From RGIG6919 sp045531905 (lineage in GTDB: Bacteria; Bacillota; Clostridia; Lachnospirales; Lachnospiraceae), in the NCBI GenBank assembly GCA_045531905.1, contig JAZSEY010000003.1, forward strand, positions 186,001 to 250,000: a stretch of 64,000 bases of DNA. The letters run 5' to 3'. A model generated the notes under the pieces. It was not told the origin of the DNA, did no database searches, and worked only from the letters and a program-made list of their open reading frames with translations. Made by a program: the position numbers and the translations under genes. Below, piece after piece: positions 16,474 through 26,297 of this stretch (its first letter is position 1; each line of letters opens with the position of its first letter).

Positions 16474-16505
16474 ATTTATTACTTATGACATAAAGTCATG
16501 ATTAT

Positions 16506-18959
16506 TTATTTCTTCTTTGGAAGCTTGATTGTAACCTTGTCTAACTTCCAAATCTCATCTACGTACTGCTGAATTGTACGGTCAGAAGAGAACTTACCAG
16601 AGCAAGCTGTATTTAACATAGCACTCTTAGCCCAAGCCTTCTCATCTCTATAAGCAGCGTCTACTCTCTTGTGAGCCTCTGCATAAGAATCGAAATCCTT
16701 CAATGTGAAGTATACATCCTGCTGTGTTAATGAGTCGTAAAGTGGTCTGAACAACTCTGTATCAGGATGATAGAAGCCGTTGATTAACTGTGTTAATACC
16801 TTACGAACAGCCTGGTTGCTATTGTAGATATCCATTGGATTATAGCCACCCTCACGCTCATATCTCATAACTTCATCAGCTCTCATACCGAAGATAAATG
16901 CATTCTCCTCGCCAACCTCTTCTACAATCTCAACGTTAGCACCGTCCATAGTGCCAAGTGTCAATGCACCATTTAACATGAACGTCATGTTACCTGTACC
17001 AGAAGCCTCACGGGAAGCTGTAGAAATCTGCTCGCTGACATCAGCAGCTGCGAAGATAATCTCAGCATTTGATACACGATAGTTCTCGATAAATACAACC
17101 TTAATCTTACCGTTGATAGACTCATCATTGTTGATGACGTCTGCAACAGAGTTGATTAACTTAATTGTAAGCTTAGCATTCTTGTAACCGGCAGCAGCCT
17201 TAGCACCGAAAATAAATGTTCTTGGAACCATATCCATAGATGGGTTCTCTTTCAATTCATTGTATAAGTGCATAACATGTAAAATGTTCAAAAGCTGACG
17301 CTTGTACTCATGTAATCTCTTAACCTGTACATCGAAGATAGAACGTGGGTCAACATCAACACCATTGTGCTCCTTGATGTAGTTAGCAAGACGAATCTTG
17401 TTCTGATACTTGATGTTCATAAACTCCTGCTGAGCCTTTGCATCATCTACGTAAACCTTTAACTTAGCAAGGTGTGGAAGATTTGTAATCCATTCATCGC
17501 CAATCTTATCTGTTACCCAGTCAGCTAATAATGGGTTACCGTGTAATAAGAAACGTCTCTGTGTGATACCGTTTGTCTTATTATTGAACTGCTCAGGATT
17601 CATCTCGTAGAAATCTCTAAGCTCTCTTTCCTTTAAAATCTCTGTGTGAAGCTGTGCTACACCGTTTACAGAATAGCTACCTGCGATTGCAAGGTGAGCC
17701 ATCTTAACCTGACCATCATAAAGAATAGCCATGCTTCTAATCTTATCCTGATTACCTGGATACTTCTTCTCAATCTCAATAACAAATCTTCTGTTAATTT
17801 CTTCAACGATCTGGTATACACGAGGTAATAATCTAGAGAATAACTCGATTGGCCACTTCTCAAGCGCCTCAGCCATGATAGTATGGTTTGTATAAGCACA
17901 AGTCTTTGTTGTAACTTCCCATGCCTCATCCCACTCAAGACCTTCCTGATCCATTAAGATACGCATTAACTCTGCAACTGCAACAGTTGGATGTGTATCG
18001 TTCAACTGGAATGTAACCTTCTCATAGAACTTCTTAATATCATCATTTGTCTCTTTATACTTTAATACAGCTCTCTGAACAGAAGCAGAAATGAAGAAAT
18101 ACTGCTGCTTTAAGCGGAGCTCCTTACCTGCATAGTGATTATCGTTTGGATAAAGAACCTCAACGATTGTTCTAGCTAAGTTCTGCTGCTCAACAGCCTT
18201 CTGGTACTCACCCTTGTCAAATGCGTCAAGGTTGAAATTCTGAATTGCCTCAGCATCCCAGATACGAAGTGTATTTACAACATTATTGCCATATCCGATA
18301 ACTGGTAAATCATATGGTACCGCACGGATTGACTGATAACCTTCCTGAATGAAGTTGTTGCGTCCGTTAGCACCCTGCTCTACACGAACATAGCCACCAA
18401 ACTTAACTTCAACTGCATGCTCAGCACGACGAACCTCAAATGGGTTACCATCTACCAACCAGTCATCTGGTCTTTCTACCTGGAAACCATCCTCGATAGC
18501 CTGCTTGAACATACCATAACGATAACGGATACCACAGCCATATGCTGGATAACCTAATGTTGCAAGTGAATCTAAGAAGCAAGCAGCAAGACGGCCAAGA
18601 CCACCATTACCAAGAGCAGCATCTGGCTCCTGATCTTCAATTACGTTGATGTCAAAACCTAACTCATCTAATGCTTCCTTAATCTGGTTGTAATATGTTA
18701 AGTTGATTAAGTTGTTACCTAATGCTCTACCCATTAAGAACTCCATGGATAAATAGTAAACAGTCTTAACATTCTTCTTCTCATATTCCTTATGTGTAGC
18801 AATCCAACGATCAATGATGTCATCCTTTACAGCATAAGCTACTGCTTGGAATACCTGCTGTTCTGTAGCCTCATCAATAGTCTTACGGAATAAGTTCTTG
18901 ACATTATTCGTAACCTCTTTTTTGAAGCCTTCCTTATCGAAATCCGATATCTTCTTCAT
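16506..18959 (-). CDS. glgP: Glycogen/maltodextrin phosphorylase with PLP lysine replaced
   Basis: 817 residues, full length for GT35. Expected reaction: (alpha-1,4-glucan)n plus phosphate gives glucose 1-phosphate, with PLP as cofactor. Conserved segments include EDQEPDAALGNGGLGRLAAC, FQLNDTHPTVAVAELMRIL and KRLHEYKRQLLNILHVMHLY. In the PLP-site signature EASGTGNMxFMLNGA the residue that should be the Schiff-base Lys is Thr659 (codon ACG at 16983-16985). All surrounding residues are intact. If real, this would abolish or alter cofactor binding. It has its own promoter and a GGAGG site. Confidence 0.93.
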   Translation of the reverse strand: MKKISDFDKEGFKKEVTNNVKNLFRKTIDEATEQQVFQAVAYAVKDDIIDRWIATHKEYEKKNVKTVYYLSMEFLMGRALGNNLINLTYYNQIKEALDELGFDINVIEDQEPDAALGNGGLGRLAACFLDSLATLGYPAYGCGIRYRYGMFKQAIEDGFQVERPDDWLVDGNPFEVRRAEHAVEVKFGGYVRVEQGANGRNNFIQEGYQSIRAVPYDLPVIGYGNNVVNTLRIWDAEAIQNFNLDAFDKGEYQKAVEQQNLARTIVEVLYPNDNHYAGKELRLKQQYFFISASVQRAVLKYKETNDDIKKFYEKVTFQLNDTHPTVAVAELMRILMDQEGLEWDEAWEVTTKTCAYTNHTIMAEALEKWPIELFSRLLPRVYQIVEEINRRFVIEIEKKYPGNQDKIRSMAILYDGQVKMAHLAIAGSYSVNGVAQLHTEILKERELRDFYEMNPEQFNNKTNGITQRRFLLHGNPLLADWVTDKIGDEWITNLPHLAKLKVYVDDAKAQQEFMNIKYQNKIRLANYIKEHNGVDVDPRSIFDVQVKRLHEYKRQLLNILHVMHLYNELKENPSMDMVPRTFIFGAKAAAGYKNAKLTIKLINSVADVINNDESINGKIKVVFIENYRVSNAEIIFAAADVSEQISTASREASGTGNMTFMLNGALTLGTMDGANVEIVEEVGEENAFIFGMRADEVMRYEREGGYNPMDIYNSNQAVRKVLTQLINGFYHPDTELFRPLYDSLTQQDVYFTLKDFDSYAEAHKRVDAAYRDEKAWAKSAMLNTACSGKFSSDRTIQQYVDEIWKLDKVTIKLPKKK

Positions 18960-19004
18960 TGTCTTCCTCCTTAAATATCCTTGAGTACATTAAACGCAAC
19001 GTAT

Positions 19005-19033
19005 ATTTTATCATATTTTAGCGTTTTCCTCAA
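19005..19033 (-). promoter_or_regulatory. Promoter of glgP
   Basis: Minus-strand TTGAGG (19028-19033) and TAAAAT (19005-19010) with a 17-nt spacer, 46 nt before the glgP start. Confidence 0.65.
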
Positions 19034-19044
19034 CCCTTATTGTA

Positions 19045-21027
19045 TTAATCCATCAGATAGATAAACTCCTCTGTATGACTGAGCGTACCACCTGAAGAAG
19101 TAACCTGTTTCACAAGCACACGGTCACCGGTTTCTAATTCCAAATCAGCAACCCGTAATGCTTTTTTATTTATAAATTCTGTATCCTGCTTCTTACCATT
19201 TACATAGACTTGGCTAAACTCTGTAAAGTTGTCGCCACCCACTATGAAACCGTCGCCGCTTTGACGAACCATATCCAGAGTAATCTCATATAAACCCATC
19301 TGCAAATCTGAAGCAACATATTTATCCACACCATCATATATATATTTCTCGCCATAAAGCATATCGTACTGTAATACTTCCATGTACTTTTCATAGTTTA
19401 CAGCATATTTATATACCTGATGATATTTTGTCATAATACCATTTGCGAAGCCAAGCTTTGCCATAATCTCAGAAGTTAACTGATATGCTTTGATATCCGC
19501 ATTCTTCTTGTCCAAGCCAAAATTATCCCAAATAACATAATTGGTCTGGTACGTATTCTGGAACTGCAAATCAGAATCTTCAATCTCCAAGGTCGGCAGA
19601 TGGTCGCCATAAAAGATAATCATAGATTCCTCATCAATAGCATCTACTGCCTCAATCAAATGACCGATAAAATCATCTACTTCTTTACATTGATTGATAT
19701 AGTATTCAAATCCATTCTTAATCGCCTCATTCGGTTCACCCTCTAAAGTAATGGTCTGTGTCTCATCAATCTTCTCAGAAGGATACTTACCATGTGACTG
19801 CACTGTAATGGCAAACACAAAATCCTTCATATCAGTCATTTCCATTCTGGTAACTATCTCATCCACCAAAACGTCGTCTTTGACCCATTCCACTAAATTG
19901 TATTCCAAATCATACATATATTCCATGGAATCAAACACATCAAAGCCTAAATTTGCAAACACATCATTTCTACCATAAAAACTACCCTTATTGTTATGAA
20001 CCACAGCTGTGTGATAACCACGTTCCTGTAAATTATACGCAATACTTTCACAAGTCTGTTCACTTAAAATAGTTTTGTATGGATATTCACAAAGGCCAAA
20101 TGCTCTGTGCGTCATACCCGTTAACACTTCAAATTCCGTATTTACCGTTCCTGCACCGATGGTCGGCACTGTCAAAAGACCACAGGAGTATTCCTGCATC
20201 AGTTTATGAAAATTCGGTATTGGGTCCTCGGAATAGGTATAATTCTTCATGTTATTCACATCAAAGAAGGACTCTAATTGTACCAAAATGATATTCGGCG
20301 ATGCCTGGGTTTCGTCTAGTTTTGTAGAATCATACTCTTTCAATGAGGCCTTCAAATTCTTCATGCCTCGTTCAGTGTAATTTAACGGTATCTTAATGCC
20401 CGTATCTACAATACTATTAGAAAATGCATAGACAAATCCACTTTTCTGGAATGTCAGGGTAATATTTCCCGTATTTTCAAAAATGGTATGCGTATATCCC
20501 GTCCACAGACATATACCCACTGTTCCACCTACCAGTATGCCAAACACCACAAAATCCCGGAACCAATGGTCCCGTCTTCTCACCCTTGGCACACGACGAT
20601 ACAGATAAACAGAAATACCGATGCATAAAACCAACGCCACAATCACCAGTATGATTTGGAACACCGTCATATATTGGTCCATGATACTAAACACTGATGT
20701 CAGTACATTCACATCTGCCCAGGATAACGGTGATACCCGGTTTGCCAATACAATGTAATTAGCAACACCAAGTATCAACCATATCAGCGCCACAAGATAG
20801 GCCCAAAACAATCGTCTCCTGGCAATCAAGCAACACATCAGCATGGACATCAGCAATAATACATTTATCAAAAATACCGATGGCGATTCCACAATAAATT
20901 GAAATGCCTTCACAAAGGAATGCCTGTGCAAAATCTCGATTAGTATTACCTCAAGAAACGCACCCACAAAACACAATGGAATTGGGTTGTTATTCAGTTT
21001 TTTAAGCAAATTCTTGATTGCCTGCAA
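19045..21027 (-). CDS. LTA synthase / MdoB-like phosphoglycerol transferase
   Basis: 660 residues. There are five membrane helices in the first ~210 residues, then an extracellular alkaline-phosphatase-superfamily domain (about 245-560). Catalytic elements: NIILVQLESFFD (metal Glu), GAGTVNTEFEVLTG with the nucleophile Thr, QSHGKYPS and IIFYGDHLP. The last ~90 residues form a separate beta-rich domain. The family transfers glycerol phosphate to lipoteichoic acid or related polymers. The start codon is TTG with GGAAGTG upstream; no in-frame ATG fits. It follows ileS by 34 nt and may share its transcript. Confidence 0.88.
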   Translation of the reverse strand: MQAIKNLLKKLNNNPIPLCFVGAFLEVILIEILHRHSFVKAFQFIVESPSVFLINVLLLMSMLMCCLIARRRLFWAYLVALIWLILGVANYIVLANRVSPLSWADVNVLTSVFSIMDQYMTVFQIILVIVALVLCIGISVYLYRRVPRVRRRDHWFRDFVVFGILVGGTVGICLWTGYTHTIFENTGNITLTFQKSGFVYAFSNSIVDTGIKIPLNYTERGMKNLKASLKEYDSTKLDETQASPNIILVQLESFFDVNNMKNYTYSEDPIPNFHKLMQEYSCGLLTVPTIGAGTVNTEFEVLTGMTHRAFGLCEYPYKTILSEQTCESIAYNLQERGYHTAVVHNNKGSFYGRNDVFANLGFDVFDSMEYMYDLEYNLVEWVKDDVLVDEIVTRMEMTDMKDFVFAITVQSHGKYPSEKIDETQTITLEGEPNEAIKNGFEYYINQCKEVDDFIGHLIEAVDAIDEESMIIFYGDHLPTLEIEDSDLQFQNTYQTNYVIWDNFGLDKKNADIKAYQLTSEIMAKLGFANGIMTKYHQVYKYAVNYEKYMEVLQYDMLYGEKYIYDGVDKYVASDLQMGLYEITLDMVRQSGDGFIVGGDNFTEFSQVYVNGKKQDTEFINKKALRVADLELETGDRVLVKQVTSSGGTLSHTEEFIYLMD

Positions 21028-21061
21028 AATGTCACTTCCATTTCAAGTTACAACAAACCGC

Positions 21062-24000
21062 TTAGTTCTTCTCAACACCGATGGTTACCTTTTCACCATT
21101 GATGTTCCATTCCTTACTGATTGCAGTATCAGCACCATACACAACCTTAGAAGCCAATACACCATCCATCAGAAGTGCTTCCTGTGCCTTGATAATCTCT
21201 GCAAGCTTATCATTGCCATTTACATAGATATTGATACGGTCAGTAACCTCAAAATCAGAATCCTTACGCATTGTCTGAACCTTAGAAATCACCTCACGAA
21301 GGAAGCCTTCATTTAATAATTCCTCAGTTAAGTTTGTATCCAGAACAACTGTGACATAATTATCTGCCTCAGTTACAAAGCCTTCTGTCTTTGCCATCTC
21401 GATTAACAAATCTTCCTCAGCAAGACTTACGGTTACACCGTCCACATCAAAGGAAATTGCGCCCTCGCTCTTTAACTGCTGCATTGCAGCATTGCCATCA
21501 ACAGAAGCCAAATATGCCTTAATGCCGCCAAGCTGCTTACCGTACTTAGGTCCTACTGTACGAAGCTGTGGCTTAAAGCTATATGTTGTAAATGCAGACA
21601 CGTCATCAGTGAAGTTAACCGCCTTCACATTTAACTCATCTTCAATAATTTCCTTGAAGAACTCAGACACCTCTTTATCAGCCTTTACATACATCTGGCC
21701 GATTGGCTGACGATTCTTGATGTTTGCTGCATTTCTTGCTGCACGTCCCATAACAACAATCTTTAAGACTCTGTCCATATCAGCCTCTAAATCCTTATCG
21801 ATGAACTCCTCGCAAATTGCAGGATAATCGCAAAGATGTACGCTCTCTGGAGCAGTCTTATCAATGTTCTTCACAAGATTCTGGTAAATGTCCTCAGTCA
21901 TAAATGGAATCATTGGCGCAGCAGCCTTACTGATTGTTACCAACGCTGTATAAAGAGTCATGTATGCATTAATCTTATCCTGCTCCATACCCTTTGCCCA
22001 GTAACGGTCACGGCTACGTCTTACATACCAATTACTCATTTCATCTACGAACTCAGAGAGCGACTTACATGCCTCTGGAATCTTGTAGTTTGCTAAATTA
22101 TCATCACAAGCCTTCACTGCTGAATTCAAGCGGGATAATAACCACTTATCCATAACAGAAAGCTTATCGTAATCTAATGTGTACTGTGATGGGTCAAAGT
22201 TATCAATGTTTGCATAGAGTACATAGAACGCATAAGTATTCCAAAGTGTACCCATGAACTTACGCTGACCTTCCACAACTGCATCCTCATGGAAACGATT
22301 TGGTAACCATGGAGCAGAGTTGGTGTAGAAATACCAACGAATAGCATCCGCACCGTATTTATTCAAAGCATCCATAGGGTCAACTGCATTACCCTTAGAC
22401 TTACTCATCTTCTGTCCGTCCTTATCCTGAACGTGACCAAGAACGATTACATTCTTATAAGGTGCTTTATTGAAAATCAATGTTGAAATTGCCATCAAAG
22501 AATAGAACCATCCACGAGTCTGGTCTACCGCCTCTGAAATGAAGTCAGCAGGGAACTGCTCCTCGAAGATTTCCTTATTCTCAAATGGATAATGCCATTG
22601 TGCAAATGGCATAGCACCTGAATCGAACCAACAGTCAATAACCTCAGGTACACGCTTCATCTGCTCGCCACAGTCAGGACACTTAATGGTAACTGCATCG
22701 ATGTATGGGCGGTGAAGCTCAATCTCATCCGGACAGTTATCGCTCATACTCTTTAACTCCTCGATAGAGCCGATGGCATGACGACAACCACACTGACACT
22801 CCCAGATATTTAATGGAGTACCCCAATAACGGTTACGAGAAAGACCCCAATCCTGTACATTCTTTAACCAGTCACCGAAACGTCCCTTACCGATACTTTC
22901 TGGAATCCAGTTAACAGTCTCATTATTGCGAACCAGGTCATCTCTTACTGCTGTCATCTTGATGAACCAGGTATCTCTAGCATAGTAAATAAGTGGAGTA
23001 TCACATCTCCAACAGAATGGATAGTCATGCTCGAACTTAGGAGCATCAAATAACAATCCACGGGAATCCAAATCCACCAATACCTTTGGATCTGCATCCT
23101 TAACAAATAATCCGGCAAATGGTGTCTGCTCTGTCATTTCACCCTTACCATCTACGAACTGTACCAATGGAAGGTCATACTTTCTACCAACATTTGCATC
23201 GTCCTCACCAAATGCAGGTGCAATGTGTACGATACCAGTACCATCTGACATGGTTACATAAGAATCGCAGGTTACATAGTGAGCAACCTTCTTCTGTCTT
23301 GCAGCCTCTTCTTTTGTACACTCGAATAATGGCTCATATGCCTTACGCTCTAAAGCTGTACCTGGCATAGTCTCTAACACTTCATAAGCAGGTGCATCTT
23401 CAGTTGCAAGCTTACCTAATACAGTATCTAAAAGTGCCTCAGCCATATAATAAGTATAGCCATCTGCAGCCTTTACCTTGCAATAAGTTTCATCTGGATT
23501 TACACAAAGAGAAACGTTAGATGGTAATGTCCATGGTGTAGTTGTCCATGCCAAGAAATAAGCATCCTCATCTACAACCTTAAAACGAACCACTGCAGAA
23601 CGTTCCTTCACAAGCTTGTAGCCCTGTGCCACCTCATGAGAAGAAAGTGGAGTACCACAACGAGGACAGTAAGGTACAATCTTAAATCCCTTATATAATA
23701 AATCCTTGTCCCAAATCTTCTTTAATGCCCACCACTCAGACTCGATGAAGTCATTGTGATAAGTAACGTATGGATCATCCATATCTGCCCAGAAACCAAC
23801 CTTGCCGGAGAACTCCTCCCACATACCTTTGTATTTCCAAACACTCTCTTTACATTTTGTAATGAATGGATCTAAACCATATTCTTCAATCTGCTCCTTG
23901 CCATCAATACCAAGAAGCTTCTCAACCTCAAGCTCAACTGGCAAACCGTGGGTATCCCAACCGGCTTTACGCACAATGTTATGACCTTTCATGGTCTGAT

Positions 24001-24211
24001 ATCTAGGAATCATATCCTTGATTACACGGGTAAGCACGTGACCAATGTGTGGCTTACCATTTGCTGTTGGAGGTCCGTCATAGAAGGTATAACGTGGCAT
24101 ACCCTCTTTGGTGTCAATACTCTTCTGGAAAATGTCTTTTTCTTTCCAGAACTCGAGCACCTTTTCTTCACGCTCTACGAAATTCAGATTTGTGGAAACC
24201 TTTTCGTACAT
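21062..24211 (-). CDS. ileS: Isoleucyl-tRNA synthetase
   Basis: 1049 residues, class Ia. The HIGH motif is in PPTANGKPHIGHVLTR (about residue 50) and KMSKS in DGQKMSKSKGNAVDP (about 600). The CP1 editing domain lies between, and a tRNA anticodon-binding C-terminal region follows. The length and the GKPHIGH form of the motif resemble the type 2 (eukaryote-like, often mupirocin-insensitive) IleRS; that subclass call is inference. Expression is controlled by a T-box leader at 24243-24545. GGAAG lies before ATG. Confidence 0.96.
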   Translation of the reverse strand: MYEKVSTNLNFVEREEKVLEFWKEKDIFQKSIDTKEGMPRYTFYDGPPTANGKPHIGHVLTRVIKDMIPRYQTMKGHNIVRKAGWDTHGLPVELEVEKLLGIDGKEQIEEYGLDPFITKCKESVWKYKGMWEEFSGKVGFWADMDDPYVTYHNDFIESEWWALKKIWDKDLLYKGFKIVPYCPRCGTPLSSHEVAQGYKLVKERSAVVRFKVVDEDAYFLAWTTTPWTLPSNVSLCVNPDETYCKVKAADGYTYYMAEALLDTVLGKLATEDAPAYEVLETMPGTALERKAYEPLFECTKEEAARQKKVAHYVTCDSYVTMSDGTGIVHIAPAFGEDDANVGRKYDLPLVQFVDGKGEMTEQTPFAGLFVKDADPKVLVDLDSRGLLFDAPKFEHDYPFCWRCDTPLIYYARDTWFIKMTAVRDDLVRNNETVNWIPESIGKGRFGDWLKNVQDWGLSRNRYWGTPLNIWECQCGCRHAIGSIEELKSMSDNCPDEIELHRPYIDAVTIKCPDCGEQMKRVPEVIDCWFDSGAMPFAQWHYPFENKEIFEEQFPADFISEAVDQTRGWFYSLMAISTLIFNKAPYKNVIVLGHVQDKDGQKMSKSKGNAVDPMDALNKYGADAIRWYFYTNSAPWLPNRFHEDAVVEGQRKFMGTLWNTYAFYVLYANIDNFDPSQYTLDYDKLSVMDKWLLSRLNSAVKACDDNLANYKIPEACKSLSEFVDEMSNWYVRRSRDRYWAKGMEQDKINAYMTLYTALVTISKAAAPMIPFMTEDIYQNLVKNIDKTAPESVHLCDYPAICEEFIDKDLEADMDRVLKIVVMGRAARNAANIKNRQPIGQMYVKADKEVSEFFKEIIEDELNVKAVNFTDDVSAFTTYSFKPQLRTVGPKYGKQLGGIKAYLASVDGNAAMQQLKSEGAISFDVDGVTVSLAEEDLLIEMAKTEGFVTEADNYVTVVLDTNLTEELLNEGFLREVISKVQTMRKDSDFEVTDRINIYVNGNDKLAEIIKAQEALLMDGVLASKVVYGADTAISKEWNINGEKVTIGVEKN

Positions 24212-24242
24212 TTCTTTACTTCCTTTCTACAATAGATTTTTG

Positions 24243-24545
24243 AAAATAAGAAAAGCCCATTCATCCTGCATTAGGACGAAAGGGCTTAAAGTTTCGTTAT
24301 ACCACCTAATACAGCATACGGATATCGACAATTCTGTCCATACCATGATATGCGGTTTCTGTAACGGGAAACTACCGTCGAAGCCTACTAAAGTCACCTT
24401 GTTCGGTTCGCTACTCCGGAGGGATATTCGCCATTCCACTACTCCTATCTGCCTTCCACCATCGCAGACTCGCTAGAGCGGATACATTCACATCACGCTC
24501 AGTTTTGTTGAAACACTACTGTCTCCATCAACGTATTTTCACTGA
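24243..24545 (-). promoter_or_regulatory. T-box leader of ileS
   Basis: On the minus strand this contains the T-box sequence TTAGGTGGTATAACG (24295-24309), which pairs with uncharged tRNA acceptor ends. A terminator hairpin AAGCCC...GGGCTT with a T run follows at about 24250-24288. Stem I features are visible upstream (GCGAGTCTGCGATGGTGGAA and a downstream GGAGTAGCGAACCGAAC). A likely specifier codon is AUC (24423-24425), matching isoleucine. Low charged tRNA-Ile would favour the antiterminator and ileS transcription. Confidence 0.9.
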
Positions 24546-24623
24546 ATTCTTAATATAATAAGGAATTCTTTGCATTCGTGGTTACATTATGCAACTTATG
24601 AAATTGTTTGTCAAGCGAGAAAG

Positions 24624-26075
24624 TTACACATTTTTCTCATTCAACAGCTTATTCTTCAAATCATACAACGGCTTTGACAAATCCACATATACAATCTGTG
24701 GATTCACAAGACGCTTTGACTCTTCCCAAAGGGTATCTAATTCCTGCTTGCAGTACTCGCGGATATCCATGGTCTTTGGTGACTCATAAACACACTGTCC
24801 CTTTTGGAACACTGGAATTAAAATCTCGCGAATGCTATAACTTCCGGCTGGAAGTTTTGAACGCTTCCAAGTATCGATTGGGTCGAAGATTTCCAAATCC
24901 TCATTCTCATCATAGGTCTCACCCACAAGCGCAATCAAATCCGCCTTAATCTTACCAGTCTCTTTATCGTAAATACGATATACGGTCTTATTACCTGGAT
25001 TGGTAATCTTTACCGGATTTTCTGATATTTTAATCTTTGCTTCGTACTCGTCGCTACCTTCCTTCTTCACCGCAGCAAGCTTATATACACCGCCAAATGC
25101 AGGACAATCCGCACTGGTAATCAAGTTGGTGCCAACACCCCAAGAGGTAATGGCTGCCCCCTGTGTCTTCAAGCTGTCAATCAAGTACTCGTCTAAGTCA
25201 GAAGATGCCGAAATCACTGCATCTGTATGTCCTGCTGCATCCAGCATTTTTCTTGCTTTCTTAGATAAATATGCCAAGTCTCCACTATCTAAACGGATAC
25301 CATATTTCTTTGGTGTGATACCTGCCGCCTTCAATTCGTCAAAGACACGGATAGCATTTGGCACACCTGATTTCAAGGTATCATAGGTATCTACCAGCAA
25401 TGTGCACGCATCTGGATACATATTGGCATAGGTCTTAAATGCAGTATATTCATCCGGGAAACTCATAATCCAGCTGTGAGCATGGGTACCCAATACCGGC
25501 ACATCAAATATCTGACCACAAAGTACATTAGAGGTTCCCACACAACCGCCAATCATGGCAGCTCTTGCACCGAAGGTTCCTGCGTCTGGTCCCTGAGCAC
25601 GACGAAGTCCAAACTCCATCACACCGTCTCCCTTTGCAGCATAGCAGACACGGGACGCCTTTGTAGCAATCAAACTCTGATGGTTGATGATATTTAAAAT
25701 AGCGGTCTCAATCAACTGTGCTTCCATAATCGGTGCCACAACCTTTACCAAAGGCTCTCTCGGAAATACTACCGTACCCTCTGGAATAGCATAAATATCA
25801 CCTGTAAAATGAAAGCCTGCCAGATAATCCAGGAAATCCTCCTCAAACAACTGCAATCCTCTTAAATACTCAATATCCTCATAAGAAAATGACAGGTTCT
25901 TAATATACTCAATTACCTGCTGTAATCCTGCAGCAATGGCATATCCATTTCCCGAAGGATTTTTTCTGTAAAATGCATCAAAAACCACGATGTCCTTGCT
26001 CTGTTCCTTGAAGTAGCCCTGCATCATAGTTAACTCATACAAATCTGTCAGCAATGTCCAATTCGTTGTCTTCAT
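24624..26075 (-). CDS. pncB: Nicotinate phosphoribosyltransferase
   Basis: 483 residues from the ATG at 26075, which has GGAGGT 6 nt upstream (an ATG at 26102 does not). Catalyses nicotinate plus PRPP plus ATP to nicotinate mononucleotide, the entry step of NAD salvage. Family features: TDLYELTMMQGYF at the N-terminus, GTHAHSWIMSF with the conserved His, and RLDSGDLAYLSKKARKML binding the phosphoribosyl group. It is a single gene whose 3' end lies just upstream of the ileS leader. Confidence 0.94.
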   Translation of the reverse strand: MKTTNWTLLTDLYELTMMQGYFKEQSKDIVVFDAFYRKNPSGNGYAIAAGLQQVIEYIKNLSFSYEDIEYLRGLQLFEEDFLDYLAGFHFTGDIYAIPEGTVVFPREPLVKVVAPIMEAQLIETAILNIINHQSLIATKASRVCYAAKGDGVMEFGLRRAQGPDAGTFGARAAMIGGCVGTSNVLCGQIFDVPVLGTHAHSWIMSFPDEYTAFKTYANMYPDACTLLVDTYDTLKSGVPNAIRVFDELKAAGITPKKYGIRLDSGDLAYLSKKARKMLDAAGHTDAVISASSDLDEYLIDSLKTQGAAITSWGVGTNLITSADCPAFGGVYKLAAVKKEGSDEYEAKIKISENPVKITNPGNKTVYRIYDKETGKIKADLIALVGETYDENEDLEIFDPIDTWKRSKLPAGSYSIREILIPVFQKGQCVYESPKTMDIREYCKQELDTLWEESKRLVNPQIVYVDLSKPLYDLKNKLLNEKNV

Positions 26076-26186
26076 CTGTCTACCTCCATTTTCTATCTTC
26101 ATTTTTACTCTATACTATCTGATACATTGAAATAATTATATACATCTGAGTGTAAAAATTCAACTTGCATAATTTGCTTGTTTTCC

Positions 26187-26215
26187 TTGTATTTTCTAGC
26201 AATTCCATGTATAAT
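26187..26215 (+). promoter_or_regulatory. Promoter of the malQ-plsC-ddl run
   Basis: TTGTAT (26187-26192) and TATAAT (26210-26215, with an extended TG) have a 17-nt spacer and lie about 83 nt before the malQ start. Confidence 0.75.
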
Positions 26216-26297
26216 GTTTTAGGCTATGCTTACATATTGATATAGTCTGTGTTCCCATTCGGACACGCATGTTACAAATTTAGGAGGACGTTACGTC

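Noticed and set aside
17646..17938. Opposite-strand and out-of-frame open stretches within glgP
   Set aside because: glgP is conserved along its full length in its own frame; these have no start signals.
24227..24476. Short open frames in the ileS leader
   Set aside because: The region is explained by a T-box with terminator and specifier elements.
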